Assembly (NCBI RefSeq): GCF_013426915.1
Contig: NZ_AP023179.1
Coordinates: 2,356,001-2,420,000, forward strand
Length of the DNA: 64,000 nt
Direction of reading: 5' to 3'
Source: Paraburkholderia sp. PGU19
GTDB taxonomy: Bacteria; Pseudomonadota; Gammaproteobacteria; Burkholderiales; Burkholderiaceae
Shown here: piece by piece, positions 1 to 8,200 of the stretch
Layout: each line of letters begins with the position of its first letter
Position numbering within the stretch: the stretch's first letter is position 1
Notes under the pieces: generated by a model
Seen by the model: the letters and a program-made list of their open reading frames with translations, nothing else
The model's database searches: none
Told to the model about the DNA's origin: nothing
Program-made: the position numbers and the translations under genes

Positions 1-158
1 GGCTGACCAATCTGCTCGCGATTCTGTTCGTGGTCGCGTGCCTGTACGACTCGCGCTACGACGAGTACGGCACGCTGACGCTCGCGTCGGGCGCGATGGG
101 TCTCGTCGTGATGGGCATCCAGGAGTTTCTCAGGCCCGCGTTCGAAATGTCGCTTTGA
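1..158 (+). CDS. 3' end of an unidentified membrane protein gene (partial)
   Basis: An open frame enters from the left edge and ends at TGA 156-158, giving about 51 C-terminal residues. The first half (LTNLLAILFVVACLY) is hydrophobic and looks like a transmembrane helix. A second mildly hydrophobic stretch with GAMGLVVMG follows, and the end is EFLRPAFEMSL. The third-position G/C preference matches the neighbouring real genes, which supports coding. Too little is visible to name a family. It runs convergently towards the DUF899 gene. Confidence 0.45.
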   Translation, partial: LTNLLAILFVVACLYDSRYDEYGTLTLASGAMGLVVMGIQEFLRPAFEMSL

Positions 159-203
159 ACGCGGGTCCGGAATGGCAGGCCGCCTTCCACGCCTGAGAGC
201 CCA

Positions 204-980
204 TCACTTGTGCGCCGCGTCATGACAGCAGGCGCCCGTCTGCTGTTTTTCCTGCGCCAGCGTCTTGCCCGTCACGCCGTCGTCATAGCTGTCGTGACGG
301 CGCAGCCAGCCCATCATCTTGTTCTCGTCCTCATCGCGGCCCTTCGGCACGAAATCGAGCAGCGTATACGTGCCGATCAGCGGCTCGCCGCCACGACCGT
401 ATGACGAGAACGTGCGAAAGATCTCGCCCTTGTCGTTGCGGTAAAACACGCTCATGCCGGGCAGTTCGTCGCACGCATAGTCCTGCGTCTCGAAGTTGTA
501 GACGACTTTGCCATGCGCTTCCTGCTCCGGCGCGAACGACACGTCGAAGTCGTAATTGAAGTCGCTGCCGAACGACGACACCCAAGGGAACTGCCATCCC
601 ATGCGTGTTTTGTACGCATCTATCTTCTCGAGCGGCGCGCGCGAAACGGCCACATACGTCACGTCGCGGTGCGCGAGATGCACGAGCGCGCCGTCGATGT
701 GATCCGACAGGAACGAGCAGCCGGGACAGCCCTGCTCCCAGTCCGGCCCGAGCATGAAGTGATAGACGATCAACTGGCTGCGTCCCGCGAACAGGTCGGC
801 AAGCGTCTTCGTGCCTTCGCGCGTATCGAACGTGTAGGCCTTGTCGACCTTCATCCACGGCAGCGCCTGACGCTTCTTGACGAGCGCGTCACGGGCGCGC
901 GTAAAAGCCTTTTCCTCCGCCAGATGCGCGCGTTGCGCGGCCAGCCATGCTTCGCGTGAAACGATCTTGTGCTCTTCCAT
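204..980 (-). CDS. DUF899 family thioredoxin-like protein
   Basis: A 258-residue protein with the organisation of the DUF899 family: an N-terminal helical arm, then a thioredoxin-like core. WEQGCPGCSFLSDH (Cys85, Cys88) supplies a CxxC pair, and residues such as VYHFMLGPDW and YDFDVSF are typical of the family. A further Cys pair and His residues lie at the extreme C-terminus (TGACCHDAAHK). The start is supported by a GGAGGAG sequence a few bases before ATG. It is the third gene of an operon with an ArsR repressor and an SRPBCC protein, 51 bp after the latter. That trio recurs in proteobacteria. The physiological reaction of DUF899 proteins is not established; a thiol-redox role is inference from the fold. 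Confidence 0.85.
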   Translation of the reverse strand: MEEHKIVSREAWLAAQRAHLAEEKAFTRARDALVKKRQALPWMKVDKAYTFDTREGTKTLADLFAGRSQLIVYHFMLGPDWEQGCPGCSFLSDHIDGALVHLAHRDVTYVAVSRAPLEKIDAYKTRMGWQFPWVSSFGSDFNYDFDVSFAPEQEAHGKVVYNFETQDYACDELPGMSVFYRNDKGEIFRTFSSYGRGGEPLIGTYTLLDFVPKGRDEDENKMMGWLRRHDSYDDGVTGKTLAQEKQQTGACCHDAAHK

Positions 981-1031
981 CTGCTCCTCCAGTTGCGCGG
1001 CCGTATCGCTGTTTGCAATCGGTCGCGGCCT

Positions 1032-1460
1032 TCACGAGAAATAGCGTTCGAGTCCGTCGAGCGCTTCCGTCCATCCGCCGCGATGCGCGTCGCGCGCGGC
1101 TTCGTCAAAGAACTGTTCGTGCGTGAGCGTGAGCCATGTGCCGTCGCCATCGGCTTTCAGCGAAAACGTGACGATGGACTCACGTTCCGGCGTCGAGTGG
1201 AATGCCCAGCTATAGACGAGCTTTTCGTTGACCGCGACTTCACGGAACAGGCCACTCACGTCATGCATTTCGCCGTCCGGCGCGCGCATGATCATGTGAA
1301 AGCGGCCGCCCACCTTCAACTCCATCTCCGAGAGGATCACGTCGCAGCCGCCGGGATGCAGCCACTTCATGATCTGCTGCGGGTCGGTCCACGCACTGAA
1401 GACTTTTTCCGGCGACGCGTTGATGTGTCGCTGGAGCGTGAGACTGGGGCGGGCGGACAT
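1032..1460 (-). CDS. SRPBCC / AHSA1-like protein
   Basis: A 142-residue START/Bet v1-type protein. It opens with SLTLQRHINASPEKVFSAWTD and PQQIMKWLHPGG, the standard N-terminus of the activator of Hsp90 homologue 1-like (AHSA1) group, and ends with a helix containing WTEALDGLERYF. Such proteins bind hydrophobic ligands. Those encoded with ArsR-type repressors are usually part of small stress or detoxification operons. The chosen ATG has GGAGG nine bases upstream and discards an implausible N-terminal extension. The gene overlaps the end of the arsR-like gene by 94 bp in another frame, so translation of the two is probably coupled. The ligand is unknown. Confidence 0.85.
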   Translation of the reverse strand: MSARPSLTLQRHINASPEKVFSAWTDPQQIMKWLHPGGCDVILSEMELKVGGRFHMIMRAPDGEMHDVSGLFREVAVNEKLVYSWAFHSTPERESIVTFSLKADGDGTWLTLTHEQFFDEAARDAHRGGWTEALDGLERYFS

Positions 1461-1783
1461 GACGGCTCCTCCACATAGGCGGCCAGTTGATCGAGTGCTT
1501 CGGACCAGAACTGCTGATAGCGTTGCAGCCAGGACATGGCCTGCTCCATCGGCGCGGCGGACAGACGGCATGAGACTGTGCGGCCCGTCTTGGTGCGAGT
1601 GATGAGGCCCGCGTCGGCCAGCACGTCGAGATGCTTCATGACGGCCGGCAGAGACATGGCGAATGGTTCTGCGAGTTGGGAGACTGACACGTCTCCCCTT
1701 TCCGATAGACGCGCGAGTAGCGCGCGGCGGGTTGGGTCCGCTAGCGCGGCGAACGTGCGATCAAGGTCTTGTAACTTAACCAT
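1367..1783 (-). CDS. ArsR family winged-helix transcriptional repressor
   Basis: A 138-residue protein starting MVKLQDLDRTFAALADPTRR, the usual beginning of ArsR-type repressors, followed by a winged helix (roughly residues 14-85: VSVSQLAEPFAMSLPAVMKH, LDVLADAGLITRTKTGR). No CxC metal-binding motif is seen in the recognition region, so it is more like the ArsR proteins paired with SRPBCC genes than an arsenic sensor. The C-terminal third reads through the start of the SRPBCC gene in another frame, with a Ser/Arg-rich tail. A perfect 9-bp inverted repeat straddles its start codon, which suggests autorepression. It is the first gene of a three-gene operon. Confidence 0.9.
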   Translation of the reverse strand: MVKLQDLDRTFAALADPTRRALLARLSERGDVSVSQLAEPFAMSLPAVMKHLDVLADAGLITRTKTGRTVSCRLSAAPMEQAMSWLQRYQQFWSEALDQLAAYVEEPSCPPAPVSRSSDTSTRRRKKSSVRGPTRSRS

Positions 1784-1794
1784 GAGGTTAAGTT
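1773..1794. promoter_or_regulatory. Probable ArsR operator over the arsR start codon
   Basis: AACTTAACC, ATGA, GGTTAAGTT: a perfect 9-bp inverted repeat with a 4-bp spacer whose centre contains the ATG of the repressor gene (start at 1783, read leftwards). ArsR-family dimers bind such A/T-rich dyads. The location predicts direct autorepression of the whole arsR-SRPBCC-DUF899 operon. Binding itself is inferred. Confidence 0.6.
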
Positions 1795-2480
1795 TAGGTC
1801 GCTGGGGCGATGTGTCAAGGGTTTGGTTTTTTTGCCGCTTCGCGGTCGAGCCTTCGTGGCGCGGGCGTTGCCGGGCGGTGTTTTGGGTTTCGCGTTGGCA
1901 TCGGCGTGTTGCCTTCGTGCCTCGTGCTTCGCGCGTCGCCGTTTTGTTTCTTGGCCTTCGCGTTGGCATCCGCGATTTGCCTTCGTGCTTCAAGCGTCGC
2001 CCCTGTGCGGGGCGGCACCTACTTTTCTTTGCCGCCGCAAAGAAAAGTAGGGGCAAAAGAAAGCGGCTCACACCGCCAATCCTTGTGTTTGCCTGAGGGC
2101 CCCCAACCGGTCCTACGCTTCACACGGCAATCACGTGACCCATGTTCGTTGCCAACGCTCTCTCTGTACGCATCACCCGCATCATGCACCCGCGTTGCAG
2201 CCTGCCGTGCCAGATAGTCCACCGCCGCCCAGGTGGCAAACTGTGTGTAGGCCGTAGTACTGCATACGCCTCACTCCGGACCGATAGCGCACGCGTCCCA
2301 CCCTGTAAGAGCGCCAAGCTATACGCCGCGACAACCTACACACAGTTTGCCACTTGGGCGGCACATGCCGTTCGCTGCCGCTAGCGCGTGTGCGGGTGTT
2401 TGAAGCGGGTGAGGCGCGCATTTGAAGCGTTGGCAACGCACGCGAACAGAAATGCTGCCGTGTGAAGCGTAATTCTATTT

Positions 2481-2993
2481 CTAATTCAACAGTGAATTAA
2501 TGATCCAAGGCCACGCGACGATGGAGCGAACCCGTTGATGGTCCAGCTCAAGGTCGCGAAGCGAGTCACACAGATGGTGTTCGAGCGCGTCGATGCTGTC
2601 GAAGACACGGTTGTGAAAGGACTTTTCCCGCAGATCGTCCCAGAGATGTTCAACTGGATTGAGCTCAGGCGAGTACGGCGGGAGCGTGAGCAGGCGCAGA
2701 TTGTGGGCCAGCCTGAGCGAAGCACTCTGATGCCACCCGGCGCCATCGAGGACCATCACGATTCGGTCGTCGGGATGACGCGCGCAGACCTCATCGAGAA
2801 ACAGCTGCATGCAGGCGCCATTGACGTGCGGCAGGATCAGCGAGTCGAGTGCGCCATCAGTCACGGAGACGGCGGCATAAGCGTACGTGTACTCCTGCGT
2901 CACCATCGCCTGACACAGCGGGCGAGTGGGTTTGGGGCACCAGCAACGCCGCGTGTCGGAGATGCGACCGAAGCGCGCTTCGTCCTGAAACAT
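2481..2993 (-). CDS. IS630-type transposase, C-terminal DDE part (frame B)
   Basis: The catalytic half of the transposase. It contains MFQDEARFGR (first Asp), VMVLDGAGWH (second Asp) and TLPPYSPELNPVEHLWDDLR (third acidic residue), the DDE_3 signature of IS630 elements. In the same frame it extends upstream without a stop to an A8 run (3054-3061), where it can be joined to frame A by a -1 shift. The junction then reads WKKKLPDVILEIERAW, which is continuous IS630 homology. It is probably not translated independently from the internal ATG. The full shifted product would be about 352 residues. Confidence 0.88.
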   Translation of the reverse strand: MFQDEARFGRISDTRRCWCPKPTRPLCQAMVTQEYTYAYAAVSVTDGALDSLILPHVNGACMQLFLDEVCARHPDDRIVMVLDGAGWHQSASLRLAHNLRLLTLPPYSPELNPVEHLWDDLREKSFHNRVFDSIDALEHHLCDSLRDLELDHQRVRSIVAWPWIINSLLN

Positions 2994-3538
2994 CAGGCGG
3001 ATCGCCCCTTGGCCCGGCCACGCGCGCTCGATTTCGAGGATGACGTCGGGGAGTTTTTTTTCCAGGCGTCCTGGGCGGCCACATCGGCCTGGGGGTGTCG
3101 CTTGTCGGGTGCCAGCTTGCGCCAGCCATGACGGTGTAGCAGGTTGTAGGCGGAAGCCAGGGCAACCTTGCGCCCAAGTCGTTCGTCCAGCGCCTGCTTG
3201 ATCTCGCCCACCACCAGGATGCCGCCCGCACTGGCCTTCTCGAAGAAGGGCGCAAGAAAGGCCGCCTCTTCTTCTCGCGTCATATTCTCCCGGCGGCGAC
3301 CACCTGGCGTGGGGCGGTCGACCTCAGGCAGCCCGCCCGCCAGGATGAAGCGCCGGCGCAACTGACAGGCCCAGCCGACCGACACGCCAATCGCTTGCGC
3401 GGTCTGCGCGAGCGTCAGCCCGAATTCCAGCGGTAACAGTACTGCTTGTGCCTGCCGCAATTCATCTACCGTCCTGGCCTCGACCACGAGCCGCTTCGCC
3501 CTTTCGAGAACTTCACCACCACTCGCTTGACGAACCAT
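2993..3538 (-). CDS. IS630-type transposase, N-terminal helix-turn-helix part (frame A)
   Basis: A 181-residue frame with a paired helix-turn-helix: QTAQAIGVSVGWACQLRRRF and a second segment around GEIKQALDERLGRKVALASA, NLLHRHGWRKL. After DAWKK it meets an A8 run on the coding strand (3054-3061). The 0 frame continues for about 20 low-complexity residues (SSSKSSARGRAKGRSA) and stops, whereas the -1 frame continues into the DDE domain. This is the usual arrangement of IS630 members that use programmed -1 frameshifting or polymerase slippage, so the element may be intact rather than decayed. Confidence 0.88.
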   Translation of the reverse strand: MVRQASGGEVLERAKRLVVEARTVDELRQAQAVLLPLEFGLTLAQTAQAIGVSVGWACQLRRRFILAGGLPEVDRPTPGGRRRENMTREEEAAFLAPFFEKASAGGILVVGEIKQALDERLGRKVALASAYNLLHRHGWRKLAPDKRHPQADVAAQDAWKKNSPTSSSKSSARGRAKGRSA

Positions 3539-3794
3539 CGCACATCCCTCAACACAAGAAAGGTGCGCTTATTATTTCACTATTGAATTAGAAATGGAAT
3601 AAGACCGGTTGGGGGCCCTCAGGCAAGAACTAGCGCTGGCGGTGTGAGCCGCTTTCTTTTGCCTACTTTTCTTTGCGGCGGCAAAGAAAAGTAGGTGCCG
3701 CCCCGCACAGGGGCGACGCCTGAAGCTAGATAACAAATCGCGGACGCCAACGCAAAGGCGAAAACACCACCCCAGCGTCGCAGACAAAAAAACT

Positions 3795-5192
3795 TCAGAT
3801 CGCCCACCCGCCGAGATAAAACACAGCAAGCACAACAGCAATCGCAACCGTCCCGACATTGAGCTTGCGCCATTCCCCGCTAACGACACGCCCAATCACC
3901 AGCGTACAGAACCCAAGCATGATGCCCGTCACGATATTAGCCGTCAGCACGATAAAAACAGCACACACGAGCCCCGACATTGAATCGACCATATCGTCCA
4001 TATGCAGCTTGCTCACGCTGGAGAGCATCAGCAGCCCGACATACATCAAAGCAGGCGCAGTAGCATAAGAAGGCACAAGCGCGGCAAGCGGCGAAAAGAA
4101 CATCACGACGAGAAACAGCAACCCAACGACAGCCGCAGCCAGTCCCGTCTTCGCGCCCGCAGCAACACCAACCGTCGACTCAATATACGCAGCAGCCGGC
4201 GCCCCGCCCATAAAACCCGAGAAAATCGAACTGAGCGAATCAGCCGTCAACGCGCGGCCACCGTTGATAATGCGGCCATTCTCGTCGAGCTGACCAGCCT
4301 GCCCGGCAACGGCGCGGATCGTACCCGTCGCATCGAACACAGCCGTCATCACCAGCGCAAGCACGCTAGGCAGCACAGCAAGCGACAACGCGCCCTTGAT
4401 ATCCATCGCTCCGATCAGCGACGCATGCCCCGGCGCACTCAACGAAGGCAGCGCGAACACACCATGAAACGCAACAGCAGGATCGAGCAGCAACGCAAGC
4501 GCCGAAATCGCGACGATCACGATCAGGATCGACCCCGGCACGCGGCGGCGCACCAGACCGAAGATGGCGGCGAGCCCGCCCACCGACATCAGCACAGGCA
4601 ACGACGTGATATTCCCCAGCGCGACGGGCAGTCCCGGCCCAGGATTCTTCACGACGAGGCCGACATCGTTCGCGGCGATCAGCAGCAGAAAGAGACCGAT
4701 GCCGATGCCCGTCCCATGCGCAACGCCCGCAGGCAGATTGCGCAGAATCCACGAGCGCACACCCGTCACCGAGATCCCGGTGAATACGAGGCCCATCAGG
4801 AACACCGCGCCGAGCGCGACATTCGGCTGCAAGCCCTTGCCGAGCACGAGCCCGAACGCGGTAAAGGCCGTCAGCGAAATTGCGCAGCCGATCGCAATGG
4901 GCAGGCGCGCCCAGATGCCCATCAGCAGCGAGCCGAATGCCGTCGTCAGGCACACGGCGACAAACACCGCGCTGGTGTCGAAGCCCGCCTTGCCGAACAT
5001 GCCCGGCACGACGAACACGGAATAGACCATCGCGAGAAACGTCGTGATGCCGGCGACGATTTCCTGGCGTCCCGTGCTGCCGCGCGCCGTGATGTCGAAA
5101 AAGCGGTCAATGAACGCCGCCGGCTGGTCGCGAGTCTTGTCGAACGCCTCGCTCCCGGCTTCCGCGATGCTCTGGGCCTGGGGTTCCATCAT
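3795..5192 (-). CDS. AzgA-type (NCS2-like) purine permease
   Basis: A 465-residue polytopic inner-membrane protein of the AzgA / AdeP-GhxP group, which imports adenine, guanine or hypoxanthine by proton symport. Family features: [20 protein letters not shown] near residue 50, [28 protein letters not shown], and the [20 protein letters not shown] stretch that lines the substrate site. Length and 12-14 hydrophobic segments fit. AAGGAGG eight bases before the first of two consecutive ATG codons sets the start. An upstream ATG lies in front of that ribosome-binding site and was not used. The exact base transported cannot be told. The 3' end, abutting repeat copy A, has noticeably more T-ending codons than the 5' end. 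Confidence 0.9.
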   Translation of the reverse strand: MMEPQAQSIAEAGSEAFDKTRDQPAAFIDRFFDITARGSTGRQEIVAGITTFLAMVYSVFVVPGMFGKAGFDTSAVFVAVCLTTAFGSLLMGIWARLPIAIGCAISLTAFTAFGLVLGKGLQPNVALGAVFLMGLVFTGISVTGVRSWILRNLPAGVAHGTGIGIGLFLLLIAANDVGLVVKNPGPGLPVALGNITSLPVLMSVGGLAAIFGLVRRRVPGSILIVIVAISALALLLDPAVAFHGVFALPSLSAPGHASLIGAMDIKGALSLAVLPSVLALVMTAVFDATGTIRAVAGQAGQLDENGRIINGGRALTADSLSSIFSGFMGGAPAAAYIESTVGVAAGAKTGLAAAVVGLLFLVVMFFSPLAALVPSYATAPALMYVGLLMLSSVSKLHMDDMVDSMSGLVCAVFIVLTANIVTGIMLGFCTLVIGRVVSGEWRKLNVGTVAIAVVLAVFYLGGWAI

Positions 5193-5787
5193 GATGAGTG
5201 CCTCCTTTATCAGCATGCCGAAACGGCTGCCGTCACAGGCTCGCCGTCATCAGGTTCGTCTCGTTGAGTAGTAGATGTAGTGCGTGTTGCGCTTTCCGCA
5301 TGGCGCGCAGGTGCGCATCGTCCTCGTGACGGCGGGTAATCCGTCGCTGGACGATCGATCGACATCGCGTTCCGTTTTCACCAGTCCACGACCCACTTCA
5401 CGCCGTTCTTTTTATGCTGAAGCGAAGGTTAGGCGAATCCCAATATATCTCCCATCGCAATAAAAACATGCCGCGCATGTCGCAACGCGTATATCGCTTG
5501 ACACGCGGCAATGCGGGCTGCGCACCCGGGTGTTAACACCTACGGTTGCGGCCTGCCCGACGCGCGTGTGAAGCCCTGCTGAAAGGGCTTTGAAGCCTGC
5601 TGCCGGACCTGTCCAACGCAGCCAAAACAGGGGCCGTTCGACGTCACGGGTTAAACTCTCGGCAAACCATGCCTTTAACTCATTGCCGGCGAGGCTCTCG
5701 ATGCCTGCATGAATCGCTGGATCGTCTCTTGCGACAGCACCTGCACACCTGCATCGGCCCGCCGCCCTGGCCACGGAGTCCCACTTG
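5193..5787. other. Intergenic region between the purine permease and the PRC lipoprotein gene
   Basis: About 595 bp without a supported gene, between divergent starts. The permease side has its AAGGAGG site and then over 200 bp of leader without a convincing promoter. The middle (about 5410-5520) is A/T-richer than the surroundings and includes TTGACA at 5498 on the plus strand, but no good -10 element follows at the right distance. I looked for a purine-type riboswitch fold and could not support one by eye. Confidence 0.4.
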
Positions 5788-6828
5788 ATGATTGGCGGTT
5801 TCCTACGTCCAGCCTTCCGTCTTTTGCTGTTGGCCGTTTTTGCGGCCTTTGCCGCCATGATGTCGGGCTGCAGCCTGTTCGGACCGACCGAGCAGCCGCC
5901 TGCGCCCATCACCGAAGCCACGGTGACGCCGCTAGTCGTTCCCGCCCTCGAACCCGCCTCCGAGCCGGACCAGGCCGAGGCGCCTGAACCCAAGGAACCG
6001 AAGAAGCCGCGACCGCCCGTCGTGCGCCCGCACAAGCCGGAGCCGCCGCCGCCCGTCGTCGCGCCCGCGCCGCCGCCTCCGCCGCCCGCTCCTGCCCCCA
6101 TCATCGTGACCCGCACGCTCGATCGCAACACGACGCATGGCCTGCTCGACAGCGAAGTGCAGAAGCTCGACGGCAAGGTGCTCGGCCGCGCCATCGACAT
6201 GACGGCTGACGGCAGCGGCACGCCGCGCCAGATGATCGTCAACCTGCAGGGATTTCTCGGCATCGGCGACCGCAAGGTCGGTTTTCCGTGGACTGCGTTC
6301 CGCTTCGCGCCAGGCGCGAAAGGCGCGCCCATCACGATCACGACCCCGCCAAACCAGTTGGCCGCGACCAACCGGGCGAAGCCGTCGGCTTCGCTCGCGA
6401 CGCCGCTTGCGGCCGTGACGGCCGCGCCCGCGGTGCCGCCGGGGCAAATGGAACTGATGGATGCCGACGTCGAGCGTCCGAACGGCGGCAAGGTGGGCCG
6501 CGTGATCGACGTGCTGATCGATGTGAACGCGCAGCCGCAGGCCGTCGTGCTCGACGTGAGCGGCATCATCAGCCCCGATCGCCGTGCGATCGCCGCGAAC
6601 TGGTCGGCGTTGCGCTTCGTCGCCAAGGACAAGACGCTGCGTCCGTTGATGGATCTCAATGACGCGCAGATCAAGGCGTCGCCCACTTACGAGTCAGACA
6701 AGCCGATCCGCGCGGTCTCGCCCGCCCCTGCTCCCACTCCAGTTCCCGCGTCCGCTCCTGCACCCGCTACAACGGCTGGCCCTTCATCGTCCGCTGTTGC
6801 GGCCTCAACCGCACGCACTTCACGATGA
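5788..6828 (+). CDS. Proline-rich lipoprotein with two PRC-barrel-like domains
   Basis: A 346-residue exported protein. The N-terminus is hydrophobic (FRLLLLAVFAAFAAMMSGCS), ending in a lipobox-type MSGC, so lipidation is expected. It is followed by a long Pro/Lys/Glu linker (PEPKEPKKPRPP, then APAPPPPPPAPAP) like periplasm-spanning segments. Two related domains follow: one with GLLDSEVQKLDGKVLGRAID and MIVNLQGFLGIGD, the other with MELMDADVERPNGGKVGRVI and VVLDVSGIISPDRR, both resembling PRC barrels. A second Pro/Ala-rich tail ends the protein. GGAG ten bases before ATG supports the start; a TTG codon just upstream is less likely. The stop overlaps the next gene by 4 bp. The function is unknown. 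Confidence 0.75.
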   Translation: MIGGFLRPAFRLLLLAVFAAFAAMMSGCSLFGPTEQPPAPITEATVTPLVVPALEPASEPDQAEAPEPKEPKKPRPPVVRPHKPEPPPPVVAPAPPPPPPAPAPIIVTRTLDRNTTHGLLDSEVQKLDGKVLGRAIDMTADGSGTPRQMIVNLQGFLGIGDRKVGFPWTAFRFAPGAKGAPITITTPPNQLAATNRAKPSASLATPLAAVTAAPAVPPGQMELMDADVERPNGGKVGRVIDVLIDVNAQPQAVVLDVSGIISPDRRAIAANWSALRFVAKDKTLRPLMDLNDAQIKASPTYESDKPIRAVSPAPAPTPVPASAPAPATTAGPSSSAVAASTARTSR

Positions 6829-8096
6829 CGAGCCGTCTCATGGTCAACGCACGCAGTCTCCGCGCCCTCGACTGGCTCAACTTCTTCGTTGCCAACGTGC
6901 AGACGGGATTCGGGCCGTTCATTGCTTCGTACCTTGCATCGCACAAGTGGACGCAGGGCGAGATTGGACTCGCGCTGTCAGTCGGCACGATCAGCGCGAT
7001 GGTGAGCCAGGTGCCTGGCGGCGCGGCCGTCGATGCGCTGCGCAACAAGAAAGGCGCGGCTGCCTGGGCGATCATCGCGATCATTCTCAGCGCCGTGCTG
7101 CTTGCGGCGAGCCCGACCGTGCTGCCCGTGATGGCCGCCGAGGTCTTTCACGGCTTTGCGAGTTGCATGCTCGTGCCGGCGATGGCGGCCATCTCGTTCG
7201 CGCTCGTCGGCCGACACGACCTGGGCGACCGGCTTGGGCGCAATGCGCGCTGGGCGTCGATTGGGAGCGCTGTCGCTGCGGGTTTGATGGGGCTGTTCGG
7301 CGAATATTTCTCGGCACGCGCGGTGTTCTGGCTGACTGCCGTGCTTGCGGCGCCTGCACTCTTTGCGTTGTCGATGATCACGATGCCGCAGCATCAACCT
7401 TTGCCCGCGCACCAACCCGCGAAGAAGGAGCGCGACGACGCCGAAGAAAAGGAATCGATCTTCGAGTTGCTGCGTGACAAGCGGATGTTGATCTTTGCTG
7501 CGTGCGTCGTGCTGTTCCATCTGTCGAATGCGGCCATGCTCAATCTCGCGGCGGGTGAAGTGACGGCGGGCATGGGCGATAACGTGCAGCTGGTGATTGC
7601 TGCGTGCATTATCGTGCCGCAAGCGATTGTGGCGATGTTGTCGCCCTGGGTTGGGCGCACTGCCGAGCGCTGGGGACGGCGGCCTATTCTGCTGCTTGGG
7701 TTTTCTGCGCTGCCGGTGCGGGCTTTGCTGTTTGCTGGCGTTAGCAGCCCTTACCTGCTCGTGCCTGTACAGATGCTCGATGGCATTAGCGCTGCTGTGT
7801 TCGGTGTGATGCTGCCGCTGATTGCTGCTGATGTTGCCGGCGGCAAGGGGCGTTATAACCTCACTATTGGGCTGTTTGGCCTCGCGGCGGGGATTGGGGC
7901 GACGCTTTCTACTGCTGTTGCCGGGTTTATCGCCGATCGCTTCGGCAATGCGGTTAGCTTTTTTGGGCTCGCCGGTGCAGGGGCGCTTGCTGTGTTGCTT
8001 GTTTGGGCTGCTATGCCTGAGACTCGTGATGCGAATGGAGGTGTGCAGGAGAAGCCTGCACCCGCTGATGATGGGTCGTTGAAGCGGGCTAAGTGA
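6825..8096 (+). CDS. Major facilitator superfamily transporter
   Basis: A 423-residue protein with about 12 hydrophobic helices in two halves. They are separated by a charged loop (AKKERDDAEEKESIFELLRD) near the middle, typical of MFS carriers. MFS-type conserved segments include VGTISAMVSQVPGGAAVDAL in the first half and SPWVGRTAERWGRRPILLLG in the second. It starts within the stop of the lipoprotein gene (ATGA overlap), so the two are one transcription unit. The substrate is unknown; the pattern (LDWLNFFVANVQTGFGPFIA) resembles uncharacterised sugar or drug efflux-type MFS proteins of Burkholderia. Codon usage shifts from C-ending to T-ending along the gene, strongest in the last 300 bp before repeat copy B. 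Confidence 0.88.
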   Translation: MTSRLMVNARSLRALDWLNFFVANVQTGFGPFIASYLASHKWTQGEIGLALSVGTISAMVSQVPGGAAVDALRNKKGAAAWAIIAIILSAVLLAASPTVLPVMAAEVFHGFASCMLVPAMAAISFALVGRHDLGDRLGRNARWASIGSAVAAGLMGLFGEYFSARAVFWLTAVLAAPALFALSMITMPQHQPLPAHQPAKKERDDAEEKESIFELLRDKRMLIFAACVVLFHLSNAAMLNLAAGEVTAGMGDNVQLVIAACIIVPQAIVAMLSPWVGRTAERWGRRPILLLGFSALPVRALLFAGVSSPYLLVPVQMLDGISAAVFGVMLPLIAADVAGGKGRYNLTIGLFGLAAGIGATLSTAVAGFIADRFGNAVSFFGLAGAGALAVLLVWAAMPETRDANGGVQEKPAPADDGSLKRAK

Positions 8097-8200
8097 AGCG
8101 GGTTTTTTTATCTTGCGACGCTGGGTGGGTTGTTTTTTTGCTGGCATCCGCGTCATGTCTTCGTGGTTCACGTGCTCGCCATTCGGTGTGGTGGCCTTTG

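Larger units (their letters stand above)
2473..3599 (-). mobile_element. IS630-type insertion sequence (1127 bp)
   Basis: The terminal inverted repeats are 2473-2501 (starting TTCTATTTCTAATTCAACAG) and 3571-3599 (reverse complement starting TTCCATTTCTAATTCAATAG), identical at 26 of 29 positions. TAA stands directly outside both ends (2470-2472 and 3600-3602). The uninterrupted repeat copies B and C have a single TAA there, so the insertion site and its duplication can be read directly; IS630 elements target TA. The element holds one transposase split over two frames. Its A/T-rich ends contrast with the G/C-rich host DNA. Confidence 0.92.
1961..3752. repeat. 660-bp palindromic repeat, copy A (interrupted by an IS)
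   Basis: Left half 1961-2472 and right half 3600-3752 rejoin to about 662 bp once the insertion sequence is removed, matching copies B (8201-8862) and C (42831-43490). The outer arms are long inverted repeats containing a G/C hairpin (CGCCCC, 5 nt, GGGGCG) and a 14-bp hairpin (CTACTTTTCTTTGC, 4 nt, GCAAAGAAAAGTAG). The inner arms are inverted copies of a segment containing GGTGGCAAACTGTGTGTAGG, with one mismatch here (ACTTGGGC instead of ACCTGGGC). The left flank (1800-1960) carries degenerate extra copies of the end sequence. This is the only copy next to a gene 5' end (arsR); its right side abuts the 3' end of the purine permease gene. Confidence 0.85.

Noticed and set aside
1784..2440. Short proteins encoded within the palindromic repeat and its flank (frames with FFAAAKKSR or SLPPQRKVG patterns)
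   Set aside because: The same peptides appear on both strands and in both orientations because the DNA is palindromic. They begin and end at random relative to the repeat units and lack ribosome-binding sites.
2481..3538. Two separate decayed transposase pseudogenes
   Set aside because: The break coincides with an A8 slippery run, the terminal repeats are well preserved and a target duplication is visible. Frameshifted expression explains the arrangement better.
5193..5450. Purine riboswitch in the leader of the purine permease gene
   Set aside because: No three-way junction with the conserved purine or xanthine aptamer residues could be recognised by eye, and such aptamers are rare in this group. 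A covariance-model search would decide.
5412..6686. A 424-codon minus-strand frame opposite the PRC-domain lipoprotein
   Set aside because: It is rich in Gly/Ser/Arg low-complexity sequence. The plus-strand frame has a signal peptide, a lipobox and two similar domains, so it is the real gene.
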